Origin: Brachynemurus nebulosus
Lineage: Eukaryota; Arthropoda; Insecta; Neuroptera; Myrmeleontidae
Length of the DNA: 64,000 nucleotides
Direction of reading: 5' to 3'
Assembly (NCBI GenBank): GCA_035578155.1
Contig: JAPWDM010000001.1
Span: forward strand, 83,058,561 to 83,122,560
In this document: in pieces, positions 54,264-64,000 of the stretch
Position numbering within the stretch: the stretch's first letter is position 1
Layout: every line of letters begins with the position of its first letter
Notes under the pieces: generated by a model
What the model was told of the DNA's origin: nothing
The model's database searches: none
The model's input: the letters and a program-made list of their open reading frames with translations, nothing else
Program-made: the position numbers and the translations under genes

Positions 54264-55431
54264 TTTATCAATAAATTAAACATTTTCTGCCATACTGTAA
54301 TCTATATTTACTTCAAATACAATAAAAAGTAAAAAAAATTTAATTTTTGTTAAAAATAAATTAAAAGTTGCTTTTAATTATTACATTGCGGAAAAAAAAT
54401 ACCATTATTACGTATGTTCCCTCTCCCTGCGTCAGTATGTCATACAGACGACTAGACAACATGTCAATAAATCCTGAATATCTACTCCTAAAAGTCAATT
54501 TTTATTAATTTCTTAAAATCGTTTAAATTCAAAAAAAATTGAAATGAATTCTGATTGTTAAATCGTTTATTCAGCAAATAACATTCAATATCACAAACGA
54601 AATTTAAAATAAAAATAATGTTAAACATTTGGAAAAGGTGATAAGTTAATTTCGCCGATAAGTGTATTTATTATATTTTCAAATACCAGGTAGCGGTTTT
54701 TTTCGGACAGGTCAGAACCGTACTTATTGCAACAAAATTTTGCAACTAAATTACATGAAATTGTGCACATTTGAATGAATATAACTGGTCAAAAATTACA
54801 TTTTTCATTATTTAGAGTACTAACGGCATTTTTTATTTGACGAAAGTAAGAAAATTCAAAAAATTGGAAAAAATTTTTGTAAAATTTATTGAAAAGTTTT
54901 TGAATATTTAGACGGTCCACTGTAATACCTATCGCGTACGTATTTGCTAAGATTTTTTATTACTGAAAAACAAATTTTTAATAAGCAACTATACTTCTAT
55001 CTCTCAAAATTGAAAACAATAAAAAAAAGATGAATTTATTTAATTTAAATGACATATCACATAAATCATAAACATAATGTAAACAAAAATACTTTTGATA
55101 GTCAATTAAAATTAGAGTTACACTTTTCAGTTGTGCAGGTAACAAATAAAAGAATTAAAAAGGATGTTCACATAAAATACGTATAAATAATATTTTTATA
55201 CACATATTTATGTGTGTGTTGTGTAACTTGTGTACGTTGATGTTATCAAAATATTTTCAACTTTTAATCACACTGAGTGCAATATGTATACCTGCATATA
55301 CTAAACACAGTACTGTCTGATCCGAAAGAAGTCCGATACCTGTCAAATACATACCTACAAGACAATGTTTAGTTAAGAATTAAAATAAACATTCTTAGAA
55401 AAAATTTACACTATTTAGGCGGCTTTTTATA
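54264..55431. other. Non-coding AT-rich DNA
   Basis: Nothing recognised: homopolymer-rich sequence without ORFs or clear repeats. Confidence 0.45.
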
Positions 55432-56495
55432 GGGAAAGGTGGGGTAAGTGCACCCCCATTTTTGGATATTTAACTTTCAGACCATTATTGTATCAATGTT
55501 ATTAATTGCAAATGATTGTTTATCAGCGTTATCAACTACCTGGTCTTTAAACTTAAATCATCAAAAGAAAGAAATTCTAGAGAGCTTCATGATAATGAAC
55601 TGTAATTTATTTTTTTGAAATATGTACTTGCCCCATGGTCTGGGGCAAGTGTGTTTTCTTGATATAATTCTGTATTCTTTGATTGATTTATATTGAGGAG
55701 CAAGTGCGTCGAATAAACATACTTTTCTCTACGTAACTGTACAAAAAAATTTTAAATATCTTTTTATCTCAAGTGATCAATTACCTTTTAAGAGGCCATA
55801 AGCAATAAAACATAATTTGAACATATTATATTATAATTGAGAGGTATACTAATATCATCTAATGCAGTTTCCAAGGCCGCTGCTGAATACTGTGTACTTC
55901 TGGCAATTTTTCTTACGTAATTTCGTACCATTTCTACCTAAAATAAATAATTATGGGCAAAAACAAGCAGAATTTACATCATATAATACAGTGGGATAAG
56001 AGCGTGCAATTAAGAGCGCACTTACCCCAATCCAAAAGACGCACTTGTTCCGTAGGAAAAATATTGGAAATTTATATATTATATATAATTTATAAATATA
56101 TATAATTTATATTTTCCTAATTATAAATTAGGAAAAATATTGGGGTAGGTGCGCTCCCTTTAGTGTTTCTAAAATAATAGAATAAAAGAAAAAATCTTCT
56201 CAATTAATTAAAATTTACCTTAATGACAACTAAAAATGTTAAATAAAAAATATAAAAATATTATAATAGACTATTAAAAATTTATTGAAAATGTACTCAC
56301 CAACTCGTTGTTAAACCATAAAACACATTGTTACTACTCTATATAACTGACAGAAGTGCCAAATTAAGGTTGACCTGTTTCTCTTGAGTGTTAGCGGGTA
56401 TTTTAAAATTGGTTTTAAATCACTTTATAGTTAGTCGGAAATTCTATTTGACGCGAATGCACTTGCCCCGGGTATGCACTTACCCCACCTTACCC
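55432..56495. mobile_element. TA-flanked TIR element with GGGGTAAGTGC motif array
   Basis: 21-bp TIRs: GGGAAAGGTGGGGTAAGTGC on the left and complement GGGTAAGGTGGGGTAAGTGC on the right, with TA at 55430-55431 and 56496-56497. GGGG(T/C)AAGTGC or its complement recurs near 55442, 55627, 55643, 55696, 56017, 56038, 56141, 56456 and 56473, in both orientations. The pair at 55627/55643 is an inverted repeat around CATGGTCT. No ORF. Confidence 0.8.
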
Positions 56496-56497
56496 TA

Positions 56498-57811
56498 CCA
56501 GTGATTTTATAACAACAGCGACACAGAAATAATTCACTCACACAAATGCACAGTTTACTGTTTGTGTGAATATCGAACTAATCTTTTCTACACAGTACAC
56601 ACACACATGCATACAAAGGTAAAGAAAAAGATACATTTTAGCATGTATGCATGTATTGACAATGATTTGTGATTCCCATCATGGCCATAGCACAGCCTGC
56701 TTAGACGTTATCATAACATAAACAACTGAGTGTTCATTTTAATAACAAGCCAGGCCTCATATGCCTCACATATCTTTGGAACTATAAAGAAAATAAAAAT
56801 TTTTTCAAAACCGTTTCTACGTATAGCATGAAGGAGAAACCATTATGACCCACATTGGAATCCTCTACAACCAACCTCTAACGCTCTACCCACGCCAACC
56901 CTATTTATTGAAATTGCAAAACCCCACCTGTAGCATATCACTGGAAAGTTTTTTAAAAATTTCGTCTTTCTCTTTTTCGTATTCTTTTCGTATTCTAAAT
57001 AATAATTGATAAATTAACATTAAATTTGGTATTAATGAATAGCATTTTTAAAGAGCTTTCATGTTGTACCGCAAGTAGGATATTATAATTTTAAAAAATA
57101 GATTCGGAGTTGCTGGAGCCTAGGGGATTGGTTGCAAAAAATTCTTATGTTGGCTATATTAGTTTCTCCCCCATATTCTAGAAACAGTTTTGAGAAATTT
57201 TTAATATCCTTTACAGTTCCAAATATATGAGACCGGTTTGTTTTTAAATTGACACCCTGTATATATTTTGTATGTGATTTCACTGATTTCAAATATGTAT
57301 CAGCTGTATTTTGTAAATAGGTAATGAGGCACGTACACTACTAACCTATATTTTTATAAGGCGGTATTAGCAATCGAAAGTTTCATGTACAATGACCAAC
57401 AAAAATTTTAGAAAAATTCTAATTAATTGTTTAGAATGAATCTTTTTTTACAGAAATTTTTGAAGTTGATGTAAGTCAATGATATTTAGATTACTGAAGT
57501 CGGTTACAGATGTTTGCTAAATTTATAAGTATGAAATAAACCTGTAATTGTTTTAGTACAAAATATGTTCAATTTCTTTTGCACGCTATTGTACACTTAA
57601 TTTCAAAAGATTGGGTAAATAAGTATAAACATATTTTGTTAACGAAAAGTTTAACATTCAAAAAAACAAAAACAAAAAATCTGTTAGGTAGTCAGAGCCT
57701 GATTAATGTTTTTTTCTAGGGGTCATTTTTTTGATAATCAAAAATTTCTGAAATGAAACTTAATCGGTACAAGCTAACTAGCAAAACTTAATAAGTAAAC
57801 TGAGACCTTAC

Positions 57812-57816
<5 letters not shown>
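56498..57816. other. Non-coding AT-rich DNA
   Basis: ACACCCTGTATATA (57251) and ACACCCTATATATA (57808) resemble outer ends of TA-target elements, but I could not pair them as a TIR. No gene supported. Confidence 0.4.

Positions 57817-57904
<88 letters not shown>
57817..57904. repeat. (TA)n microsatellite
   Basis: Pure TA tract just downstream (on the minus strand) of the stop codon of the membrane-protein gene. Confidence 0.95.
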
Positions 57905-57907
<3 letters not shown>

Positions 57908-57951
57908 AGTTGTTTTCTTTTAAAATTTTACAAAAACGTTTCTTAGTGTGA

Positions 57952-58134
57952 TTATGGCATTTTAATTACGATCCAAGGCAACTTTCTATATTTCTTGTAG
58001 AGATAATAATCATAACCTAATTTACCTAGCACTAAAAATAGTAATATTGCCAGTGAAATATTTAGTGCGTCAATTGGATCCCAGTTGAAATTATCTTGCT
58101 GTTGACATATTTCGCTTCTTGATATATGACGAAC
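57952..58134 (-). CDS. Terminal exon: membrane helix and cytoplasmic tail
   Basis: Starts VRHISRSEIC after the acceptor, has the hydrophobic helix at exon residues 24-40 and a basic DYYLYKKYRKLPW tail, and stops at TAA 57954-57952. No AATAAA was seen in the short stretch before the (TA)n tract. Confidence 0.78.
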   Translation of the reverse strand, partial: VRHISRSEICQQQDNFNWDPIDALNISLAILLFLVLGKLGYDYYLYKKYRKLPWIVIKMP

Positions 58135-60638
58135 CTAGAATTAAGAGAAAATTTAAAAAAGTATCAACCAGTAATAAGACTAACTTAACAATAATTATAT
58201 TGTTAAGAATAATTGTATTGGTTTGTTCTAACAATATAAAACAAATTAGATAATATACAAAAAAATATTGTCTAGACCTAACAGAAAATGAAGTGAGATA
58301 TGTGCAGAAACGCATTTTAAAATGGATCAGTTTAAGGGGGACCACCAGTGCGGCTTTTTGAAAAAAATTGAAATTTTTTTTGCATGTTTCGATAGTCTAT
58401 ACCTTTAAAAATAACATACTAGAATTTTAAGTGCATATCTCAAACAACTTTTGAGTTACAGCCATCTGAAGAGCGGATTCTGATTTTCATTGTTAACTTT
58501 GAGGTATTGAGAAATGTATGGAAGTTGATAGTTCGGAAGTTTCTGGACGGGGCTTCCAGCCACATGTTTTGGAGAAGCTAGACCCTGACACATTTAAACG
58601 ACTCATCTAGTTTTACTATGACCGTTATAGTGAGTACATCGTAAATAATTTTAGTAAAAATTCTCAGGCTTTTTGATTTTTTTGATTTCAGGCAGTGGGG
58701 GAACTTTTTTTTGGAGGCTTGGGAGATCGTGAATAGCTCACTGAATTTTCAATTTTTTGGTCCAAAAATTTTATCATAAATTTATAATATATCAACGAAT
58801 CTATCCTTAAAATATTAAAAAATTCCATACAGTAGTTTTCTTTAAAAAAAATTCCCAAAAATCATCTTTTTTCACACTAGTGGTCGCCCTTAAGTTATTT
58901 TTAAGGTAAGGTTGATATCTATCAAATATATGTGTCTTATGAATCAAAGGCCAGTGAGTTGATTTATTTTACCTACTCCATTTTCGCGAACGAAGGAAGG
59001 TATCTCAGTTTAAAATCGTTTAGCTATACCAGATTTGTATTAAATTAAATGGGATCTGTTACTGGCAAGCGATCATTTAATAGCAAATACACGTAGAACA
59101 TTTAATTTTTTCATAGCAGTATTTTATACATATTTACTAGCTATTACCCACGGCTTCGCTGGCGTGAATTTAGTAATTTAGTAAGGGCAATTTCTCCTGG
59201 GTAGTTTGCTAAAACTTTTTGCCACTATTTTCTTATCATAAGCTGAAATGATAAGCGTTATTTATTGATAAGCATACTCACTAATCCTCTTTATTTTTAA
59301 TTTTTTCCTTTGACTAATTATCTAGGAACAATTGGAAATTTCCAAAAACTAATTGATCATTTCTTCAAACATATAACATAGACTAAAAATCTAAAGTAAG
59401 CCTATTAAGAAGGTGTCAACGAATTTGGTACAGAAGTAAAAAGAACGTTGATTTAAAATACTCAAATATCATATATTTTTAAAATACCTAAAAATATTTT
59501 GTAGACTTTAAATAAGTGTCCTCCCTAGTCCTATTGAAAAATTTAAATCCCTACACCCCCTAAGTCTGCTTGCATTATACTTGAATATTTCCTAAAGTAA
59601 CTGACTCATTGCTGGAGACGCCAGAACAGTAGGCGTTGAAAATGTAAACTTTGATGATCTCTCTTCAATTTTTTTACGTTTATTCCTTATTTTATTCTTT
59701 ACAGGATTAATTTCCAAAAAGTGTTGAAACATGTATTTGTTAATTTATTTTTGACAACTATACCCTCCAACTTCATTCGTGTAAAATTATTTAAGCTGTG
59801 AGTAAAGCTACTTTAAATTAGTTATTCCGAAACAAATCGAACAAATTTAATTCCAAATCAGTTCTTTAAAGTGCTTCACTTCATTCGCCAAACAATTTAA
59901 AATTCTATAAAACGTAATGGTTCGCTCCGCTTGCCAAACGACTCGAAATTACCCATATTAATATATCAAATTTTCACACTGTGAAATCTTTCCATAGATT
60001 CTCATATTGATGGTTTTAGAATTAGGGTTGACCGGGGTAATTGTGAACGGCGCCTATAATTTTTCAAATAACATTAATATTGTTAAAAGTCTACTCTTAG
60101 TATGTTTTTCTTTCCTTTTTTAATATACTATTAAAATTTGATAACAATTCTCTAAGCTTTAGTACTTTTCTTTTTATTTTGAAAAAACCCTTGCAAAATT
60201 TTGTGTCCTCAAAAAAACTTTTTTTAAATACATTTTCTTTTTTAAAAAGCAAGAAATGGTTAAAAGTACTTCTAATGAAGTGGTCCGATACCCGAGAAGG
60301 TTCCTTATTAATTGCTAAAGAAATTGGATAATTCGGAAATTGGATAATTGGAAAAGTATCGTTTTTTTCTGTTAACTGTAAGATAAGTTTTTCCAAACGT
60401 GATATTATGTTTGCTTGGAACACCCCCCTCCCCATCCGTAACCAAGCCCCATCACGTTAGGCTACTGTCCTCCCTGCCCCTGTTTGAATACGTAATTTAT
60501 GGATGGCCCCTCAGTTTAATATTAAAAAAAAATATTTATTAGACTTACAGATTTGTAGGAAATTATTTCTCCATCTTCATATATACACGTAATATTATCA
60601 GCATCTCGAATAACAGATTCATATTTCAGAATTAAATT
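57952..60638 (-). CDS. C-terminal two exons of a single-pass membrane protein (LRR C-cap-like), partial
   Basis: Exon 60549-60638 (30 codons; acceptor TTCTTCGCAG, donor GTAAGTCT) joins in phase 0 to the terminal exon 57952-58134 (60 codons plus TAA; acceptor TTAATTCTAG). The spliced end has an extracellular stretch with Cys in DNITCIYEDGE and SEICQQQ, spaced like a leucine-rich-repeat C-terminal cap. A 20-odd-residue membrane helix (LNISLAILLFLVLGKLGY) and a short basic tail ending KLPWIVIKMP follow. Only two of the cap's usual four Cys are on these exons. There is no TIR domain, so it is not a Toll receptor end. Splice sites, phase and a complete membrane segment make a real host gene likely. 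Upstream exons lie right of the window, and the LRR reading is tentative. A TTAA MITE sits in the intron. Confidence 0.75.
58336..58889. mobile_element. TTAA-flanked MITE, 554 bp
   Basis: TTAA at 58332-58335 and 58890-58893. TIRs GGGGGACCACCAGTGCGG and complement GGGCGACCACTAGTGTGA. The TTAA target and G-rich ends fit a piggyBac-type non-autonomous element. It lies in the intron of the membrane-protein gene. No ORF. Confidence 0.82.
58894..60548. other. Remaining intron sequence
   Basis: TTTACTAGCTATTACCCACG followed by GCTTCGCTGGCGTGAA at 59135-59168 is a widespread arthropod dispersed-repeat end in my experience. The rest shows no gene. The 112-codon minus ORF at 60097-60435 has a Lys/Phe/Leu-rich, non-globular composition and no splice context. 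Confidence 0.4.
60549..60638 (-). CDS. Penultimate exon of the membrane-protein gene
   Basis: 30 codons, reading NLILKYESVIRDADNITC then IYEDGEIISYKS. The other two frames have stops. Phase 0 at both ends. Confidence 0.78.
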
Positions 60639-60803
60639 CTGCGAAGAAATAAACGAATTTGTATATTGATATTAGAATATCGCGACTTCTCTGTTCTAAC
60701 CTCGAATCTGAAAACTCCCAATTTTTGGACACACAAAAAAACAACGTATTGAAATCTGTAGTTTCATCACTATGAACTTAAGATTTATGCTAATTACACC
60801 CTT

Positions 60804-60809
<6 letters not shown>

Positions 60810-60872
<63 letters not shown>
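60810..60872. repeat. (TA)n microsatellite
   Basis: TA tract after TTATATACA. Confidence 0.93.
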
Positions 60873-60873
<1 letters not shown>

Positions 60874-61716
60874 TAGATAAGTATATAAATTTTTAATGTT
60901 TTTTGTGTGTCCTAGAACATATAGTTTTTGATATACGAGGTTGGGACAAAGAAGTCGTGATATGTAGTATCATACAATAGATGGAGTACACATTACTTAT
61001 TTATTTGTTTATTTTTTTGAAGAAAAATCACCATATTGGTTAACACCTTTTATAATCTACAGTATCGGTTATAATGAATATTTTTAAATATGTATGTGAC
61101 TTTTGTTGTAATTTGATATTATTTATTAATAACTATTCTAACAATATTTATAACAACAAATTAATATAGTATCAATAACTGCCGAAAAATTTTAAATCGA
61201 ACCTTGTTTAACCGCCATATTCGTCAACACTTTAGTGACTTTTTGGCGTCATTTTCTTATACCTATATTGTATATGTACCTGTACTCCTTCTATTGATTG
61301 AATGCTCACAAGGAGGGGTTCAAAGCAAATATGGCCCTCGCCGATTTCAATCAAATTTCGTCTGCTAGTAGAGCATAATTAATATAAAAAATTTACAATA
61401 TTAAGGTCCACTTCTGAAAAACATACGAAATATTTTCATTTAAAGTTTAGTAGACAAAAATACAGGTGAGATATTATAATTATTTAGTGCGTTTCATCGA
61501 GCGAACTGTGGGTCAGAGCCTCAGAAATCAAAGCACAGAAGTGTGGATAGTGGGGACCAGGATTGAATCCCGGTACAAATAATCATTTAGTTTTTCTTTT
61601 TGTTAACAAAAATTAATTTATTATAATTATGTTACCAAAATTAAGCTACAAAATATTATTTGTCGCAAAATTAATGAATATAAATAATTTTTCTTAAAAT
61701 CTTTTTTTTCGATATA
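60873..61716. other. Non-coding DNA with a tRNA-like B box
   Basis: GACCAGGATTGAATCCCGGT (61556-61575) resembles a tRNA T arm/B box and is preceded by a GC-richer stretch (61495-61555). No full cloverleaf could be drawn. It may be a decayed tRNA-derived repeat. No protein gene supported. Confidence 0.4.
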
Positions 61717-61892
61717 TTACATAAACACATAAGTTAATTACATACACTAAGTTTTAAAATATGAGCTTTTTACATTTTGAAAAATGTAAAAATATGTCAG
61801 CCACATATTTTTACAATATCTACTTTTACATTTTTCAAAATGTACAAAGTTCATATTTTAAAAACTGATTTATGTGTTTATGTAATATACAT
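61717..61892. repeat. Foldback MITE with about 75-bp arms
   Basis: ACATAAACACATAAGTTAAT on the left and its imperfect complement near 61866-61885 on the right. TACATTTTGAAAAATGTAAA and TTTTACATTTTTCAAAATGT form the inner arms. The loop is only a few bases at CAGCC (61799-61803). Confidence 0.75.
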
Positions 61893-61936
61893 GTTACGCT
61901 CAAAGATCGAAATCGCTCATTGAGCGAAAAAATCGA

Positions 61937-62116
61937 CCACAACGCGTTGTGGTTATTTGAAATCAGCCACAACGCGAAATTCGTGTTGTGGCACTTATAA
62001 AAACAGCCACAACGCGTTGTGGTTAACTCAAAAAGACCACAACGCGAAATTCGTGTCGTGGCTTTCATAAGATTTGACCACAACGCGACGTGGTCATTTA
62101 AAAAAGCCACAACGCG
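61937..62116. repeat. Array of six CCACAACGCG palindromes
   Basis: CCACAACGCGTTGTGG, a perfect 16-bp palindrome, is at 61937-61952 and 62007-62022. Longer palindromes starting GCCACAACGCGAAATTCG or GACCACAACGCGAAATTCG are at 61966-61992 and 62035-62062. GACCACAACGCGACGTGGTC is at 62076-62095, and a half-site GCCACAACGCG ends the array. Start-to-start steps are 30, 40, 30, 41 and 29 bases, i.e. a 70-bp dimer unit. The stretch is CpG-rich in an AT-rich setting. The ORF over it is incidental. Confidence 0.92.
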
Positions 62117-62966
62117 TTTTAGACAGTTAGCTGATGCAATTGTGACACGACGGACAGATTGTTATTTGTCAACTAACGTATAGGATTCAGGATGTTAAAT
62201 AATAAAAGCCTTTCATTAAATTTTTATTCATTTTGAATTCGTAATCTTTTATTAGTAAATATAACAAAATTATTTCTCATATAGGTACTAAATTGCAAAT
62301 TAGTTATTTTTAAGCAATACATAGTCATGCATTAAAATCTGTTTAAGGGGGTATTCTAGTCTAGAAATTCGAAAAAATCAATTTTTCTTTTTTTCACATT
62401 TTCAAAGTTTAGACCTTTAAGAATAAGCCTCTAAAAGGATTTACGGAAATTCGAATTATTTTCGGAGTTATGGTTATTTTTTCTTGTGTACTGTGTATCC
62501 TTTCAATGTTAAATTCAAATTTTTAATATAAATTATTTGAAACTGCTTTTTTCGATACGGTTGACATGATATTTCAAGTTTTAATGCACCGATTTACTTG
62601 AAATTTGGTACAGACCTTCTTAATACTATCAAAATTGGTCCGACGTAGGGGTTTTTAGAATTTCTTTTTTTTACTATTTTTAAAAAATTTTCGTAGTTGA
62701 AAAAAAGGAGGCGAAAAATTGATTTTTTTTAAAAGGCCGCCATTTTGTGAAAAAATTTATTTTTTCTAATCGGCTACATCACATCAACTAGGAGACACTT
62801 TTTTTTGAGTCCCCACTTTGCCGGCCCTACCGATTTCAGTTTTGAATTTTTTTTTAAATTTTTATACATTGTTATACTTTTCAAATATCAATAAAAACTG
62901 TTAAAAAAATGGATACTAAAAATGTTTATTGTTTTTTTTTTTTTTTTTTTTAAATTAAAAATCACA

Positions 62967-63038
62967 AGATCGGCCGGGAATTGAACCCAGGATCTCCCGG
63001 TAACTAGCCAGGTATGCTCGCCATTACACAAACGATCC
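62967..63038 (-). tRNA. tRNA-Thr(AGU)-like sequence
   Basis: On the minus strand the anticodon stem CCTGG/CCGGG encloses CTAGTTA (anticodon AGT), and the T arm reads GGTTCAATTCC. The acceptor stem pairs at about 6 of 7 positions and the D stem is poor. A poly-A-like run follows its 3' end, and the flanks match the 23.3-kb repeat. Most likely a SINE head or decayed tRNA gene. Confidence 0.45.
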
Positions 63039-63324
63039 TGTGCTCGACAGCCGCCCGATACCGACAATCATTCAATCAGCTATGTGTATTGGTACTCTCT
63101 CTAATGCGAGAAACAGTTACAATTTTTCAATTTCAAATGTTATCGAGTGCTTGTGAAACATTACTACATATGACAAACTTTTGTTTGCATTTAAATACAC
63201 GCAGTATTCATATGTTCACCTATCGTTCAGCTAAACTGAAACTCTAACCACTCGATTTCCTTTGTTAGTATGACTAAAAACCACATGTAAGTTAAAAATC
63301 ACAAAGTGATTGAAAAAATTATCC

Positions 63325-63356
63325 GGATCGGCCGGGAATCGAACCCAGGATCTCCC
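63325..63356 (-). repeat. Partial tRNA-like unit (T arm and 3' acceptor only)
   Basis: The minus strand reads GGGGAGATCCTGGGTTCGAT then TCCCGGCCGATCC, the 3' part of the tRNA-like unit, about 345 bases from the complete one. It is followed by the same TAATTTTTTCAATCAC tail type seen at 23.35 kb. Confidence 0.6.
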
Positions 63357-63421
63357 CTTTTTTTATTACGCCCATAAAATCATCTCAAAATCGAGCTTTT
63401 AGTCTAGACTACAATACCCCT

Positions 63422-63490
63422 TTAAGCTGTAACAGACCAACAAACAACTACAAGCAACTTCACTTGACACCATCTTGATAACATCTTGAT
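63422..63490 (+). repeat. Dispersed repeat, copy C (fragment)
   Basis: TTAAGCTGTAACAGACCAACAAACAAC resembles the GCCTTAAGCTGTGATAGACCAACAAATGAC block of copies A and B, so the adjacent TTAA MITE appears to have landed in this repeat. Confidence 0.55.
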
Positions 63491-64000
63491 GTTATTACAA
63501 TGAGTTGGTTTTCGCGCCAAATTTTCATTTTAAAATTGTAGTTACGTATTTGATCTTTTTTTACAGAATTTATTCAAAATAAAAAGGCCACTTAGTTTAT
63601 ATACAAAAACAAAGCTTTTAGGATAGTTTTTTTTTCAATTTCAGTCAAGTACCCTATTTTATGAACTTCATCAGATTAACAAACAGTCGCGTTATAATTA
63701 AAATTTTTAAAATCAAACAATGGGCGATCCATTGTTTAATTTTATGAATTTCAGCATTGTAGTCATCAAAGAAAATGTAAATACAAAGTTCTGTTTTTAA
63801 AATTGCAATTTAGAGCCACTGGGCAGTCTCAATAATTATTTTAAAAAATTTAAAAAGACAAAATGTCAAACAGTTCATCAGCCTTACAAAAATAACGAAT
63901 TTTTGAATCACAAATACTATTAGATCCATATAATCAATTTCCGTGTCACTTATTTTTAAAACATCATATCGTTTAAGATGACGATAATGTTTTGACGATA
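63491..64000. other. Non-coding AT-rich DNA
   Basis: Nothing recognised up to the window end. Confidence 0.45.

Larger units (their letters stand above)
62347..63421. mobile_element. TTAA-flanked MITE, 1.08 kb, carrying tRNA-like units
   Basis: TTAA at 62343-62346 and 63422-63425. TIRs GGGGGTATTCTAGTCTAGA and complement AGGGGTATTGTAGTCTAGA. A poly-A/T run (62932-62951) adjoins an internal pair of tRNA-like sequences on the minus strand (62967-63038 and 63325-63356), with the same spacer family as 23344-23621. No ORF. Confidence 0.82.

Noticed and set aside
60097..60435. 112-codon minus ORF as a gene
   Set aside because: It has Lys/Phe-rich low-complexity composition, lies in the intron of the membrane-protein gene and has no recognisable motif.
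61835..62110. 91-codon minus ORF over the palindrome array
   Set aside because: Its repeated peptide pattern only mirrors the palindromic DNA units. There is no splice context or homology signal.

Overview
The window is about 70% A+T, has long introns, dense inverted-repeat elements and many (TA)n tracts. Insect-type mobile elements fit an arthropod nuclear genome, most likely an insect: Tc1/mariner, hAT and TTAA MITEs, an I-like LINE, a Mutator-YqaJ gene and Polinton-like capsid genes of the kind common in insect assemblies. There are no bacterial operons and no CRISPR array. The species cannot be named from the sequence.

Layout. 440-10547: a decayed Mutator-like transposase/YqaJ nuclease gene, split by a complete I-like LINE (2363-9465, 13-bp target duplication). 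The LINE's reverse transcriptase has in turn lost its palm to a 1.7-kb insertion. 12369-24314 (minus): three spliced exons of a real host gene, a phosphatidylinositol transfer protein of the RdgB-beta/PITPNC1 type. The rest of the gene lies beyond the left edge, and its introns are packed with TIR elements. 24.3-38 kb: gene-poor, with a mariner interrupted by a hAT MITE, foldback elements, a 1-kb palindrome and dispersed repeats. 38.1-43.6 kb: a Polinton-like (endogenous dsDNA virus) structural module. It holds four tightly packed minus-strand genes (putative penton-like protein, an intact 56-aa small ORF, major capsid protein, a 166-aa protein), a truncated parvovirus-type PLA2 leader, a frameshifted packaging ATPase and a frameshifted basic/acidic protein. 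Readable TATA+initiator promoters and a phased 11-bp repeat array sit among them. No polymerase or integrase is present, so this is a remnant.

43.6-57.8 kb: a TTAGG-containing minisatellite and a run of TA-flanked elements set in (TA)n microsatellites. One of these (47645-49678) carries a spliced unknown gene and repeated subterminal motifs. 57952-60638 (minus): the last two exons of a second host gene, a single-pass membrane protein with an LRR-C-cap-like extracellular end. 61.7-63.5 kb: a foldback element, a striking array of CCACAACGCGTTGTGG palindromes, and a TTAA MITE carrying tRNA-Thr-like sequences.

How it fits together: only the two split host genes and perhaps parts of the capsid module look functionally constrained. 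Most of the rest is layered transposition, and several insertion events can be dated relative to each other from target-site duplications. All calls come from reading the sequence. No database search was run.
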